Shown: positions 16,798-25,753, numbered from the stretch's first letter. The stretch is 64,000 nt of DNA from an uncultured Clostridia bacterium (GCA_947627135.1 CANQUV010000010.1:17561-81560); one strand, 5' to 3'. Program-made: numbers and translations. Notes: a model not told the origin generated them from the sequence alone.

Positions 16798-17144
16798 TGG
16801 ACGCAAAAATTAATAACAGAGATATCAGTATAGATAGTGTAGGTAATTATGAAATGACAGACGGCTTTGAAGAAATTATCCAACAGATAATTATAAATAT
16901 CACTGTTCCGAAAGGAAAATTTATTTATGATAGAGAGTTGGGTTCATATTGCAAAGACTGCAAAAATATTGACGATTTAAAATCAATTGAAATGCTGGTG
17001 AATGAAAGTCTGTTTAATATGAATGATGTTTATGTAAAGGTTACAGGAAGTGAAATGGTTTCAAAGGAATTAAAGCTGAATTTGAATATTTCATATAAAG
17101 AATTAAGTGCAGACAGAGAGGTGATTATATATGATTACTTATGA
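16797..17144 (+). CDS. Baseplate wedge protein W-like (XkdS/DUF2634)
   Basis: A 115-aa protein with the W/gp25-like pattern: a helix after DGFEEIIQQIIIN, then PKGKFIYDRELGSYCKD, similar to the GT(R/S)...G motif of gp25-type wedge proteins. It always accompanies baseplate J, as here. I prefer the ATG at 16797, 5 bases after AAGGAG, over 16794. Confidence 0.7.
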   Translation: MDAKINNRDISIDSVGNYEMTDGFEEIIQQIIINITVPKGKFIYDRELGSYCKDCKNIDDLKSIEMLVNESLFNMNDVYVKVTGSEMVSKELKLNLNISYKELSADREVIIYDYL

Positions 17145-18189
17145 AGAAATTTATAACAGAATGTTAAATGATTACAACGCTCAAACAGGCAATTATCCAT
17201 CGAATTCTTCCGATGTGGCAATAAGGCTTAAAGTTTTGGCAGGAGAAATTTTTTCTTCCTATATGAATTTGGATTTTATTAAAAAGCAAATGTTTTTATC
17301 AACAGCCACAGGTGAATATCTTGATTATCACGGAGCTCAAAGAGGATTAAAAAGAAAAAGTGCCGCAAAGGCAACAGGATATGTAAACATGGGTTTAAAT
17401 TCCTCGGCGTTAAGAACATTGACAATTCCTAAAGGTACAGTAGTTTCAACAGCAGGAGAAAATCCCGTGCTTTTCCAAACAGACGCTGATGCTGTACTTA
17501 TGGCAGGTCAGTCGAGAGTTTCCGTAAATTGTACAGCAGTAGAGGGAGGAAGCAGCGGAAATGTAAGGTCATATCAAATCAGTGTTATTGTTACGGCAGT
17601 AGACGGAATTTCCGTAGTATCCAATCCGACAGTTTTTACCGGAGGAACAGATCGGGAAACCGATGAGGAATTCAGACGGAGAATAGAAGATTCAATAAAA
17701 AATGTTTCAAACGGAGCAAATGAGGCTTATTACAGAAAGTTGGCATTAAGTGTTGACGGAGTGAATGGAGTAGAAATAATTCCCAAAAACAGAGGTGTTG
17801 GTACAGTAGATATTTATATATCATCAAAAGGTTCAGGAGCAAATGCTGCATTAATTGAAAAAGTACAAAGTCTTATTGATGAATATAAAGAAATTAATAC
17901 CGATGTTTTGGTTCAAAGCGCAAGAGCTACTAATTTTTCTGTTAGTTTGTCTATTTCCGTCAAGCCGGGATATGTTTTTAATCTGGTAAAAGAAGAACTT
18001 ACAAATAACTTGAAAGAGTTTGCAGATTCGCTTGAAATAGGAAGAAGTGTTTATGAAACAGATATTGCAGATGTAATTTATCATACTGAAGGCGTAGACA
18101 GATATTTTCTGTCCTTTTCAGACCTTTCTGTTTCACCGGGTCATTATGCTAACTTAACATCAGTTATTGTTACGGAAAGGAGCAGTTAA
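17131..18189 (+). CDS. Baseplate J-like protein
   Basis: A 352-aa baseplate wedge protein. The N-terminus (TYEEIYNRMLNDYNAQTGNY) and the central VFTGGTDRETDEEFRRRIED motif, followed by NGANEAYYRKLALSVDGV, are diagnostic of the gpJ/XkdT family. Length is usual. It overlaps the W-like gene by 14 bp; the next gene starts at its stop (TAATG). Confidence 0.93.
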   Translation: MITYEEIYNRMLNDYNAQTGNYPSNSSDVAIRLKVLAGEIFSSYMNLDFIKKQMFLSTATGEYLDYHGAQRGLKRKSAAKATGYVNMGLNSSALRTLTIPKGTVVSTAGENPVLFQTDADAVLMAGQSRVSVNCTAVEGGSSGNVRSYQISVIVTAVDGISVVSNPTVFTGGTDRETDEEFRRRIEDSIKNVSNGANEAYYRKLALSVDGVNGVEIIPKNRGVGTVDIYISSKGSGANAALIEKVQSLIDEYKEINTDVLVQSARATNFSVSLSISVKPGYVFNLVKEELTNNLKEFADSLEIGRSVYETDIADVIYHTEGVDRYFLSFSDLSVSPGHYANLTSVIVTERSS

Positions 18190-18764
18190 TGTCAGTTATT
18201 AATTCTTTTATAAAAATTCTTACACCTCTTAATATTTACAATTTGAATCAAAGTACGAATGTATATAAGGAGCTTTTGGTTTATGCAAACGAACTTGATA
18301 AATTAAATTTTGAGATGGATACTCTTTTGAGGGAAGGGTTTGTTTATACAGCGGAAAGCTACGGTCTTTCAAATATAGAAAAGATTTATACAGCGGAAGA
18401 CAAGACAAATACCCCTGAATTAAGGCGGGAAAAAATAATTGGGAGACTAAGTATAAATGACAGCTCTTTTACATTAAAGGATATGAAAAATTCTTTGTTA
18501 AGCTTAGGAGTTCAAGAATACAAAATAATTGAGTATCCATCAAGAAATAAGATTGTGATTGAAATTTCAGGTGAATATACGAACTCTGAAGTTGCATTTA
18601 TCAAAGCGGAAATAGAAAAACTTGCTCCCGTTTCTTATGAAGTTCAGGTTACCTTTTGGGGATTAAGCTGGAGTGAAATTGAGAATAAAAACTTAAGCTT
18701 CAACAGTATGGATTTGCAGGATTTATCATGGGAAAAAATAGACGAGTTAAAACAGACAAATTAA
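18189..18764 (+). CDS. Phage tail protein I-like (XkdU/YmfQ)
   Basis: A 191-aa protein following baseplate J, with the LRREKIIGRLSIND segment and the C-terminal YPSRNKIVIEISGEYT and PVSYEVQVTF patterns of XkdU/YmfQ (DUF2313) proteins, which link baseplate and fibre. Start and stop codons overlap with the previous gene. Confidence 0.75.
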   Translation: MSVINSFIKILTPLNIYNLNQSTNVYKELLVYANELDKLNFEMDTLLREGFVYTAESYGLSNIEKIYTAEDKTNTPELRREKIIGRLSINDSSFTLKDMKNSLLSLGVQEYKIIEYPSRNKIVIEISGEYTNSEVAFIKAEIEKLAPVSYEVQVTFWGLSWSEIENKNLSFNSMDLQDLSWEKIDELKQTN

Positions 18765-18812
18765 GTTTAAGAGTCAGAACAGATAAGCTAAAACAGAAGA
18801 AAGGAAGTTACA

Positions 18813-19283
18813 ATGTCAGCAACAAATAAGACAGCCAAACTGGGATTGAACAGCTGGATTTCATCCGACAAACCAAAACGAGTGGATTTTGTAGAGGATA
18901 ATACAATAATAGATGAAAAGCTGGGAGGTCATATAATAGATACCGATATGCATATAACTGCACAGGAAAGGGAAAAATTAAATTCATTAGTATATGTAAC
19001 AAGCTATTCGGGAACAGGTACACAAACACGAAGTTTTAATTTTACCTTTGAGCCTTCATTAGTAATTGTGTATAAAAGATTTGACAGCTTTAACAGTTAT
19101 GTTGCGAGCGGTAATTATACAAAGGTAAACGGAACTTTTTTTGGAATGAAAAATACAACAGAGGATAGCGGAAGCTTAAACGGTAAATCTCTTACTGTTA
19201 ATCAAAGCACAGCATCATCAGACGGTATTTATTATAATCTTAATGAGCAGTACGGACAGTATATAATAATTGCATTCAGATAG
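18813..19283 (+). CDS. Tail fibre/receptor-binding protein
   Basis: A 156-aa fibre-like protein. The N-terminus (KLGLNSWISSDKPKRVDFVE then IIDEKLGGHI) is the baseplate-attachment motif common in Clostridia phage fibres; HITAQEREKL is also typical. The rest is aromatic/Thr-Ser-rich beta structure. At 156 aa the fibre is very short, and no fibre chaperone follows. AAAGGAAG precedes the ATG. Confidence 0.75.
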   Translation: MSATNKTAKLGLNSWISSDKPKRVDFVEDNTIIDEKLGGHIIDTDMHITAQEREKLNSLVYVTSYSGTGTQTRSFNFTFEPSLVIVYKRFDSFNSYVASGNYTKVNGTFFGMKNTTEDSGSLNGKSLTVNQSTASSDGIYYNLNEQYGQYIIIAFR

Positions 19284-19316
19284 AAAGAGCAGTAACAGAA
19301 AGTGCAAAATTAAATA

Positions 19317-19345
19317 TTTACAAAAAAGCAATTGTGTGATAGAAT
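19317..19345 (+). promoter_or_regulatory. Promoter of the lipoprotein gene
   Basis: TTTACA (19317-19322) and TAGAAT (19340-19345) with a 17-bp spacer and an extended -10 (TGATAGAAT). It lies 15 bp before the start, so the lipoprotein can be expressed independently of the phage genes. Confidence 0.6.
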
Positions 19346-19346
19346 T

Positions 19347-19355
19347 GTCACGGGG
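19347..19355. repeat. GTCACGGGG, right copy flanking the phage block
   Basis: Direct copy of the 9-mer at 8020-8028, 64 bp after the fibre gene. It also provides the GGGG of the lipoprotein ribosome binding site, so the match could be coincidental. Confidence 0.25.
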
Positions 19356-19359
19356 TGAT

Positions 19360-19821
19360 ATGATGAATAAAAAAATAATATCGGTTTTAGTAGTTTTTGT
19401 TATGCTGTGTTTAAGTTTAGCAGGCTGCGGATGTGAGGCAAGTACACCACCTGTAACTGTGGATTCTGATGCCGTTGCAGAAGAGAAAATTAATGAATTA
19501 ATGAACAAATTTTCCGATGCATTAAATAACCAGGACAAAGAAGCTTACAACAGTTTAACAACAGATAATATGAGAGCCTCTGATAATGATATTAATACAC
19601 ATTTTGATCAAGTAACTGAATTTATTTTAAAGACGGTTGCATTTGACAGTAAAAATCAAAAAAATGCTAAATATAATATTCTTGTTCACTACTATGTGAC
19701 ATTCTCCAGAGATTATACCGGTAAACAATATAAAGTCGGCATAAGTAATATGTCAAATACATTTACATTTGTTAAAGAGGGAGATGTCTACAAAATAGAC
19801 TCGATTAACTATTACAAATAA
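19360..19821 (+). CDS. Small lipoprotein, NTF2-like
   Basis: A 153-aa secreted lipoprotein. A positively charged start, hydrophobic stretch and lipobox LAGC (about residues 21-24) indicate lipidation on the outer face of the membrane. The mature part (NELMNKFSDALNNQDKEAY... YKVGISNMSN, VYKIDSINYYK) has the cone-like strand pattern of NTF2/DUF4878-type domains. GGGGTGAT precedes tandem ATGs at 19360 and 19363. It directly follows the phage block but has its own promoter and terminator. It could be host or a phage-carried accessory gene. Confidence 0.75.
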   Translation: MMNKKIISVLVVFVMLCLSLAGCGCEASTPPVTVDSDAVAEEKINELMNKFSDALNNQDKEAYNSLTTDNMRASDNDINTHFDQVTEFILKTVAFDSKNQKNAKYNILVHYYVTFSRDYTGKQYKVGISNMSNTFTFVKEGDVYKIDSINYYK

Positions 19822-19829
19822 TAAAAACT

Positions 19830-19854
19830 GGGCTTGGTTTTTAAAACCAAGCCC
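19830..19854 (+). terminator. Terminator between lipoprotein and convergent gene
   Basis: GGGCTTGGTTT paired with AAACCAAGCCC around a short loop, followed by TTCTTTTAT. It serves the lipoprotein gene and perhaps the convergent minus-strand gene. Confidence 0.85.
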
Positions 19855-19883
19855 TTCTTTTATTTATATTTGTTTATCTAACG

Positions 19884-20771
19884 TTATCTTTTTTTATTTT
19901 TCGGAAGAATTATATCGGCTGTATCATCAATGTGTTTTCTACTTATAGAATTTTTGGGTTTACTTTTAGTTTTTGAAAATCCGTCGTTATAATAATTTTT
20001 TGGTTTACGGGAAGAATTGCTATTAAATGTATTATAACCGTTGCCATAAGCAAATTTTTTCTTATTATTCATACCGGATATGATTACATAAGCTATTCCT
20101 ACAATGGCTAATATAATTAATAAGGCTCCCGATATAAGCATCCATATACCGTTATCAGAAGAACTGTTGTTTTTCTTAATAAAGTTAAAATCGTCTCCGT
20201 CACCGCTGTCATTTGCATTTTGAAGACTTTGTGCTATTGAATTCCAGTCACTGTCAGAAAGTTCGTCATTATCGACCATGCCGTCCGTCTTATATAAATC
20301 GGCTTCTGAAGGTTGCTGTAAATAACCGGAGTTATATTCGTTTGTATTGTTTTCATTATAAGAATTTACATTACTGTTAGTATCATAACCGGAATTGTTA
20401 TTTTCAAATTCATAGTTATTATAGTCGTTGTATTCGTTGTAACTGTTTGAGTTGTTGTAGTCGGTATAACTGTCATTAGAATTATCGGCATAATTGCTGT
20501 ATGAATTCGAACTGTCATAATTTGAATAGTTATCACTTACGCTGTTATCACTTCCTGAATTGTAATTGGTATCAGTATCCTGACCGTTGCTTTCGTTTGG
20601 GACAGTATCAGCAGGCTGATCGTTATTATCAGGCACGACCTGTGAAACATCAGAATTAACATCACTACTGTATAAATCGTCTTCATTGTCAGCGTAAGCT
20701 GTTATAGAGAACACTGATAAGCATATTAATAAAGAAAGCATCAAAGCTAAAATTTTTATTTTTTGTTTCAT
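19884..20771 (-). CDS. Secreted low-complexity membrane protein, unknown
   Basis: A 295-aa protein with a signal peptide (residues about 1-28, cleavage near AYA-DNE), then about 150 residues of low-complexity Asn/Ser/Tyr/Asp sequence with many YN, NS and DN repeats, a short acidic segment, one membrane helix (about residues 209-234, GIWMLISGALLIILAIVGIA) and a basic cytoplasmic tail. Topology would place the disordered segment outside. GGAAAGGA supports the ATG at 20771; an ATG at 20789 has no such site. I recognise no family. Confidence 0.75.
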   Translation of the reverse strand: MKQKIKILALMLSLLICLSVFSITAYADNEDDLYSSDVNSDVSQVVPDNNDQPADTVPNESNGQDTDTNYNSGSDNSVSDNYSNYDSSNSYSNYADNSNDSYTDYNNSNSYNEYNDYNNYEFENNNSGYDTNSNVNSYNENNTNEYNSGYLQQPSEADLYKTDGMVDNDELSDSDWNSIAQSLQNANDSGDGDDFNFIKKNNSSSDNGIWMLISGALLIILAIVGIAYVIISGMNNKKKFAYGNGYNTFNSNSSRKPKNYYNDGFSKTKSKPKNSISRKHIDDTADIILPKNKKR

Positions 20772-20920
20772 AAAAATAATCCTTTCCAATTACTATATCA
20801 TGCAAAAAATAATTTGTTAAAAGTTTTTGATTTTTTAGTAGAATTAAATATTATAATAATTATACTAATAAATAGTATAACATAAATAAATTTATTTTAA
20901 AAGAGTTTTTTATAAAAATA

Positions 20921-20945
20921 AAGCCGCTTAAAAAAGCGGCTTTTT
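20921..20945 (-). terminator. Terminator after prsA
   Basis: Read on the minus strand, AAAGCCGCTT pairs with AAGCGGCTTT and is followed by a T-rich ATTTTTATA. It lies 25 bp after the prsA stop. Confidence 0.85.
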
Positions 20946-20970
20946 ATTCAGAGTAATTATTTGATAGTAA

Positions 20971-22143
20971 TTATTTGGCATCAGATTCATTTTGAGCTTC
21001 TGTTGTAGGTTCAACAGGAACAAAGAACATATCAGGTGAATATTTGTCTATTTGAGACTGGTTCTTTTCTATTTCAAGGTTGTTTGCTTTTTCATCAATA
21101 TAATCGTTAAATTCATCTTGTTTCATATTTGAAAGTACATTTGAGCGGTTTGTTTCATCTGAAAGATAAGTATCAGCTTCTTTGCTTATATCACCTTTGT
21201 ATATTAAGTAAAGTACCGCTGTATCACCGTCGCCAACCTGAAGTGTTTCGGCTGTGCCTTCTTTCATTTCTTTAAGTTTTTCTTTTATTTCATCACCGAT
21301 TGAACTGTTCTCCAGGATTTCTGTATTTGATTGTGACGGGTTATCCGTAACTTCATTTTCTTCCATATATACATTTACAATTTCTTCAAAGCTTTTTCCG
21401 GATTTAATATCGTCAACATAGCCTTTGAGCTCATTTTCAACCTTTTTCTTTTCGTCGTCAGTTAATGGGGTATTTGTTGAATTGCCTTCTTCGTCGGTTT
21501 CTGATGTGTAAAGATTTACCGGGAAGAAACTGTAATTTGTGTAGTTTTCATTAAAGTAATCTTTAATCTCGCTGTCAGAAACTTCTTTAGTTCCGTCTTT
21601 TCCGTAAATACCGTTAAATAATACATTTTCTTTTGCTGAAGCTCCGTAAGACGATACATAAAAACTGTCAAAAGAAATTCCGTATGGCTCAAGTACTTTA
21701 CTCATAGGATTAAAGTAGCCGTATGATGCGTATGCACCCATATCCCAAACATTTTGTGCTTCAGATTTTGCTTGGTCCATTGTAGCTTGGTCGACTGTTA
21801 TATTGTTGGTTTTAAGTTCGTTATCTATTGATAAAATTCTTTTAGTAATTTTATCGGCTTCATTAAGAATCCAGGTTTTTGCAACTTCAGTATTACCGTC
21901 GTCATCAGTAATCTGTAAGTCCATAAAAGATTTATCTGAACTGTAATCTTCATTTTTCTCTGCATAAGTCTGTGCCTGATTATATGCCTGATAAAGTGAA
22001 TAAATATAAACGCCAATGCTTAACTCGTCATCTCCGTATTTGTAACTCCATTCTTTAGTTAAGCTGATTGGTGTACAGCCTGCACTAAGCGCAATAATAA
22101 CTGCCGCTAAAAGAAAGGCGGCAACTTTTTTAAACGGTTTCAT
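20971..22143 (-). CDS. prsA: PrsA/SurA-like foldase lipoprotein
   Basis: A 390-aa lipoprotein with signal peptide and lipobox LSAGC, a SurA_N-like helical chaperone domain (about 40-190, including VSDSEIKDYFNENYTNYS) and an acidic C-terminal part that holds a parvulin-like domain. It should help exported proteins fold at the membrane-wall interface. Catalytic parvulin motifs are weak, so it may act only as a chaperone. It is placed after mfd, a common Clostridia arrangement, but has its own promoter. Confidence 0.78.
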   Translation of the reverse strand: MKPFKKVAAFLLAAVIIALSAGCTPISLTKEWSYKYGDDELSIGVYIYSLYQAYNQAQTYAEKNEDYSSDKSFMDLQITDDDGNTEVAKTWILNEADKITKRILSIDNELKTNNITVDQATMDQAKSEAQNVWDMGAYASYGYFNPMSKVLEPYGISFDSFYVSSYGASAKENVLFNGIYGKDGTKEVSDSEIKDYFNENYTNYSFFPVNLYTSETDEEGNSTNTPLTDDEKKKVENELKGYVDDIKSGKSFEEIVNVYMEENEVTDNPSQSNTEILENSSIGDEIKEKLKEMKEGTAETLQVGDGDTAVLYLIYKGDISKEADTYLSDETNRSNVLSNMKQDEFNDYIDEKANNLEIEKNQSQIDKYSPDMFFVPVEPTTEAQNESDAK

Positions 22144-22202
22144 AATTTTTTACCATCCTTTATAAAAGTTTAATAAAGTACAAAAACTGTGCGTACCTTA
22201 TA

Positions 22203-22231
22203 ATTATACACAAACTTTTTGCCAATGTCTA
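22203..22231 (-). promoter_or_regulatory. prsA promoter
   Basis: On the minus strand TAGACA (22226-22231), 17-bp spacer, TATAAT (22203-22208), about 60 bp before the prsA start. It allows prsA expression apart from mfd. Confidence 0.6.
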
Positions 22232-22267
22232 TAATTTTATCAAAATAAACATAAAATTAATTAAAAA

Positions 22268-25200
22268 TTAATGCTGTTGTATTTGAAATATTTCTTTTAA
22301 AGCATTTAAAGAATCAATATCTTTTTCAAATTTTACCGCAATATACGGCTTTGTCCCTGCGTTTATCATACATTTTCTTTTATATCTTGATAACAGTTCT
22401 GCGGTAAGTTCACTTTTAATATCATTAACATACAACAACATCGTTGTATCATTTTGTTTAATTTCTGAAATTCCCAACTTTTGCGCCGTGTTCCGGATTT
22501 CTGCAATATCGATCAGTCCTAGAACCGACTGGGGAATTTTGCCGAAACGGTCTAGAAGTTCGTCTTTAACATCTGAACTGTCCTCATTTGTACGTATATC
22601 TGCAATTCTCCTGTATATATCAAGCCTTTGTGACAGATTGGAAATGTAATTCTCCGGAATATGAGCCTGAACCTGAACGTCTATAAGGCAGTCGTTATCT
22701 TTATTTTTGGGAATTTCACCTTTTTCCTCTGATACTGCTTCATCTAACAGCTTCAAATACATATCGTATCCTACATCTTCCATGTGTCCGTGTTGTTTAA
22801 CGCCTAAAATATTTCCTGCACCTCTTAACTCAAGGTCACGCATAGCTATTTTAAAGCCGGAGCCGAATTCAGTAAATTCTCTGATGGCGGTTAAACGCTT
22901 TTGGGAAATATCAGAAAGAACTTTTCCGGCATTAAATGTAAAGTATGCATAAGCTCTTCTGGAACTTCTTCCAACTCGACCTCTTATTTGATGAAGTTGT
23001 GACAGTCCCATACAATCGGCATTTTCAATTATCAGAGTGTTTGCATTAGGCAAATCGATACCTGTTTCTATAATTGTTGTACATACAAGCAGATTTATCT
23101 GCTGATTGAGCATTTTTTCCCATACATCGGAAAGCTCTTTTTCGTTCATTTTTCCGTGAGCAACAGCAATTTTTGCCTCGGGAATCATAGCTTCAAGTTT
23201 TGCTGCCTTGTCAAGAATTGTTTCTACTTTGTTATATAGGTAAAATACCTGTCCTCCTCTGCGTATCTCTTTTCTTACAGCTTCTGCAATAATACCGTTA
23301 TCGTGTTCAAGAACATAAGTCTGTACCGGATGACGGTTTTGAGGAGCTTCTTCAAGTACAGACATATCTCTTATTCCGCTCATAGCCATATTGAGAGTAC
23401 GGGGGATAGGAGTAGCAGAAAGTGTAAGAACATCTACATTTTTACAAAGCTCTTTAAAGCGTTCCTTTTGAGCAACTCCGAATCGCTGTTCTTCATCAAT
23501 GATTGCAAGACCTAAATCATGGAATACAACATCTTTCTGCACAAGTCTGTGGGTACCTACAATTATGTCTATTTCTCCTCTTGAAAGCTTTTTTATAATT
23601 TCTTTTTGCTGTTTTGTGGTGCGAAATCTTGATAAAAGCTCAATTTTTACTGGATAATCTTCAAATCTTTTGACGATTGTCTGATAATGCTGCCATGCAA
23701 GTATTGTTGTAGGGCATAAGAGAGCACATTGTTTTGAATCGGATACACATTTAAAAGCTGCTCTTAATGCTACCTCTGTTTTTCCAAATCCTACATCACC
23801 GCAGAGCAGTCTGTCCATAGGAGATACTCTTTCCATATCGTGCTTTATTTCATCACAGCATCTTATCTGATCCTGGGTTTCTTCAAATTCAAAACGGCTT
23901 TCAAAATCATGCTGCCATTCGTTGTCTTGTGAAAAGGCATAACCTTTTGTTTTCATACGCTGTGAATATAGTGCAATAAGTTCTTTTGCCATATCTTTGA
24001 CTGAACTTTTTACTCTTGCTTTTGCTTTGCTCCAGTCAGAACCTCCCAGACGGCTTAATTTAACCGTTGAGTTTTCTCTTGGTCCTATATATTTTGCCAC
24101 CATGTCAAGTTGTGTTACCGGAACATAAAGAACATCCTGCTTTGCATATTCAATTTTTATATAGTCCTTAACAACGCCGTGGACATCTATTTTTTTAATT
24201 CCGCCAAAAATTCCTATACCGTGTGTTGAATGAACAACATAATCTCCCACAGACAAATCTGAAAGAGAGTAGATCTTCTTTGCATTTTTAGGAGTTTTCT
24301 TCCTTTTTGTTTTTGTTGCATATTGGCTTAAACCGTGGCTGAACAGGTAAAAGTTTGATGAGGGAAATTCAAAACCACTGCTTAAGGCACCGGGCATCAC
24401 ATAAATTGAACCTTTTTCCGTTTTTTCAATATTTTTTACAAGAGCATTTGAAAATCCCTTTTCAAGAAGATTGTCGCAGGTATATTTTGCGGATTTTTCT
24501 GTACCTGATAAAATTACCACTGTGCTGTTTTTTAAATCAATTCCTTCCAAATCCTCAATCAACACCGAGGTTGATCCGTTCCAAAGAGGTAACTGTTTAA
24601 AATTAAAGTTAAAAAGTTCTGTGAGCTTAAAATCAAAGTTCCCGTGAGCAAAATTTTCAAGGCAGATTAGCATTTCTTTTTCAAAAAATTCTGTTGCTTC
24701 TTTGAATGTTATGTTGTATGTGTCAAAGCCTTTGCATAAAACGCCTTCTTTAAAAAAGTCTGTAAGCATTTCCTTTTGCAAAAATTCATAAGATTTTGCC
24801 CTGTCTTTAATTTTTTGATATTCACACAAAAATACTAAAGAGCCTGTTTCAAAATAATCAAACAATGTTGCGGTTTTTTTGTAAATTACGGGGATAAATT
24901 TATCCATATTTCCTATATGAAGTCCGTTTCTTATTTTGTCTGCTTCTAAAGTTAGAATTTCTTTAGCTTTTTGTGCGTTTTTGCCTTTAATGTTTGAGAT
25001 TTTTGTCATTATTTTATCTGCTAATTCACTGTTATCTTCAACCAAAATTTCAGTTGACGGAGTGAGAATGATTTCATCTGCTTTTTCATACCTTCTTTGT
25101 GTTTCAAGCTCAAAGTAATTTATGCCTGTAATTTCATCTCCCCAAAATTCTACACGAACAGGATTTTTTCCGTCAGGCATAAAAAAGTCAAGTATTCCTC

Positions 25201-25723
25201 CTCTTATTGCAAACTGACCCTGCCCGTCTACTTGGTCAAAGCGTTTATAACCCATTAGCATTAAGGCGCTTGTACAATCATCAAGGGAAATACATTGTCC
25301 TATTTTCAGCTTTAAAACTGATTTTTTTAAAATATCAGGGGGTATCGTATATTGCATTGCAGCGTCTATACAGGAAATAACAACATCATAATCGCCGTCA
25401 AGCATTTTTAACAGAACATTTAGCCTTTGATGTTCATAATCCATGGATTTTCCTTCTATATCTCTAAAGTTAAAATCCTTAACTGTGTAAACAAGAGCCT
25501 TTTTACCCATACAACATAAATCGTTGCATAAACTTTGTGCCTCTTGTTCATCTCCTGCAATACAAAAGGCTCTGACACCTTGTAAATGACAGAGCGCATT
25601 AATCATATTTGCTTTGTTGATGCCAGTAACACCTGTTGCACAAACGGTACAATGAGGTTTAATGGATTTTTGAACCATACCGAATTCTTTTGTATTTTTC
25701 AGTGCGTTTACAATAAAATTCAT
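22268..25723 (-). CDS. mfd: Transcription-repair coupling factor Mfd
   Basis: An 1151-aa DNA translocase that pushes stalled RNA polymerase off lesions and recruits UvrA. Order: UvrB-like N-terminal region, CarD-like RNA polymerase interaction domain (GDYVVHSTHGIGIF near residue 490), superfamily 2 helicase lobes with Walker A CGDVGFGKTEVAL and box DEEQRFGV, GRVGRSSRRAYAYF, and the C-terminal TRCF domain. AAGGAG sits 5 bases before the ATG at 25723, preferred over 25747. Part of glmU-prs-pth-mfd, with pth 30 bp upstream. Confidence 0.96.
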   Translation of the reverse strand: MNFIVNALKNTKEFGMVQKSIKPHCTVCATGVTGINKANMINALCHLQGVRAFCIAGDEQEAQSLCNDLCCMGKKALVYTVKDFNFRDIEGKSMDYEHQRLNVLLKMLDGDYDVVISCIDAAMQYTIPPDILKKSVLKLKIGQCISLDDCTSALMLMGYKRFDQVDGQGQFAIRGGILDFFMPDGKNPVRVEFWGDEITGINYFELETQRRYEKADEIILTPSTEILVEDNSELADKIMTKISNIKGKNAQKAKEILTLEADKIRNGLHIGNMDKFIPVIYKKTATLFDYFETGSLVFLCEYQKIKDRAKSYEFLQKEMLTDFFKEGVLCKGFDTYNITFKEATEFFEKEMLICLENFAHGNFDFKLTELFNFNFKQLPLWNGSTSVLIEDLEGIDLKNSTVVILSGTEKSAKYTCDNLLEKGFSNALVKNIEKTEKGSIYVMPGALSSGFEFPSSNFYLFSHGLSQYATKTKRKKTPKNAKKIYSLSDLSVGDYVVHSTHGIGIFGGIKKIDVHGVVKDYIKIEYAKQDVLYVPVTQLDMVAKYIGPRENSTVKLSRLGGSDWSKAKARVKSSVKDMAKELIALYSQRMKTKGYAFSQDNEWQHDFESRFEFEETQDQIRCCDEIKHDMERVSPMDRLLCGDVGFGKTEVALRAAFKCVSDSKQCALLCPTTILAWQHYQTIVKRFEDYPVKIELLSRFRTTKQQKEIIKKLSRGEIDIIVGTHRLVQKDVVFHDLGLAIIDEEQRFGVAQKERFKELCKNVDVLTLSATPIPRTLNMAMSGIRDMSVLEEAPQNRHPVQTYVLEHDNGIIAEAVRKEIRRGGQVFYLYNKVETILDKAAKLEAMIPEAKIAVAHGKMNEKELSDVWEKMLNQQINLLVCTTIIETGIDLPNANTLIIENADCMGLSQLHQIRGRVGRSSRRAYAYFTFNAGKVLSDISQKRLTAIREFTEFGSGFKIAMRDLELRGAGNILGVKQHGHMEDVGYDMYLKLLDEAVSEEKGEIPKNKDNDCLIDVQVQAHIPENYISNLSQRLDIYRRIADIRTNEDSSDVKDELLDRFGKIPQSVLGLIDIAEIRNTAQKLGISEIKQNDTTMLLYVNDIKSELTAELLSRYKRKCMINAGTKPYIAVKFEKDIDSLNALKEIFQIQQH

Positions 25724-25753
25724 TTTTTCTCCTTGAAAAATATTCAATTAAAT

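Larger units (their letters stand above)
8059..19283 (+). mobile_element. Phage-derived particle cassette (prophage remnant, GTA-like or domesticated)
   Basis: Seventeen contiguous plus-strand genes run in the order terminase small, terminase large, portal, protease/scaffold, decoration protein, capsid, connectors, tail proteins, hub, spike, wedge, baseplate J, tail protein I, fibre. From the LysM gene on, the order follows PBSX-type (xkdP-xkdU) tails. Not found: sheath, tape measure, holin, endolysin, integrase, repressor, replication genes. Reading frames are intact, mostly overlap or abut, and have strong ribosome binding sites. Base composition resembles the host. It may be a reduced prophage, a satellite, or a retained particle-producing element. 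Confidence 0.8.

Noticed and set aside
8059..19283. Complete, inducible prophage
   Set aside because: Integrase, repressor, replication, lysis, sheath and tape measure genes are all absent.
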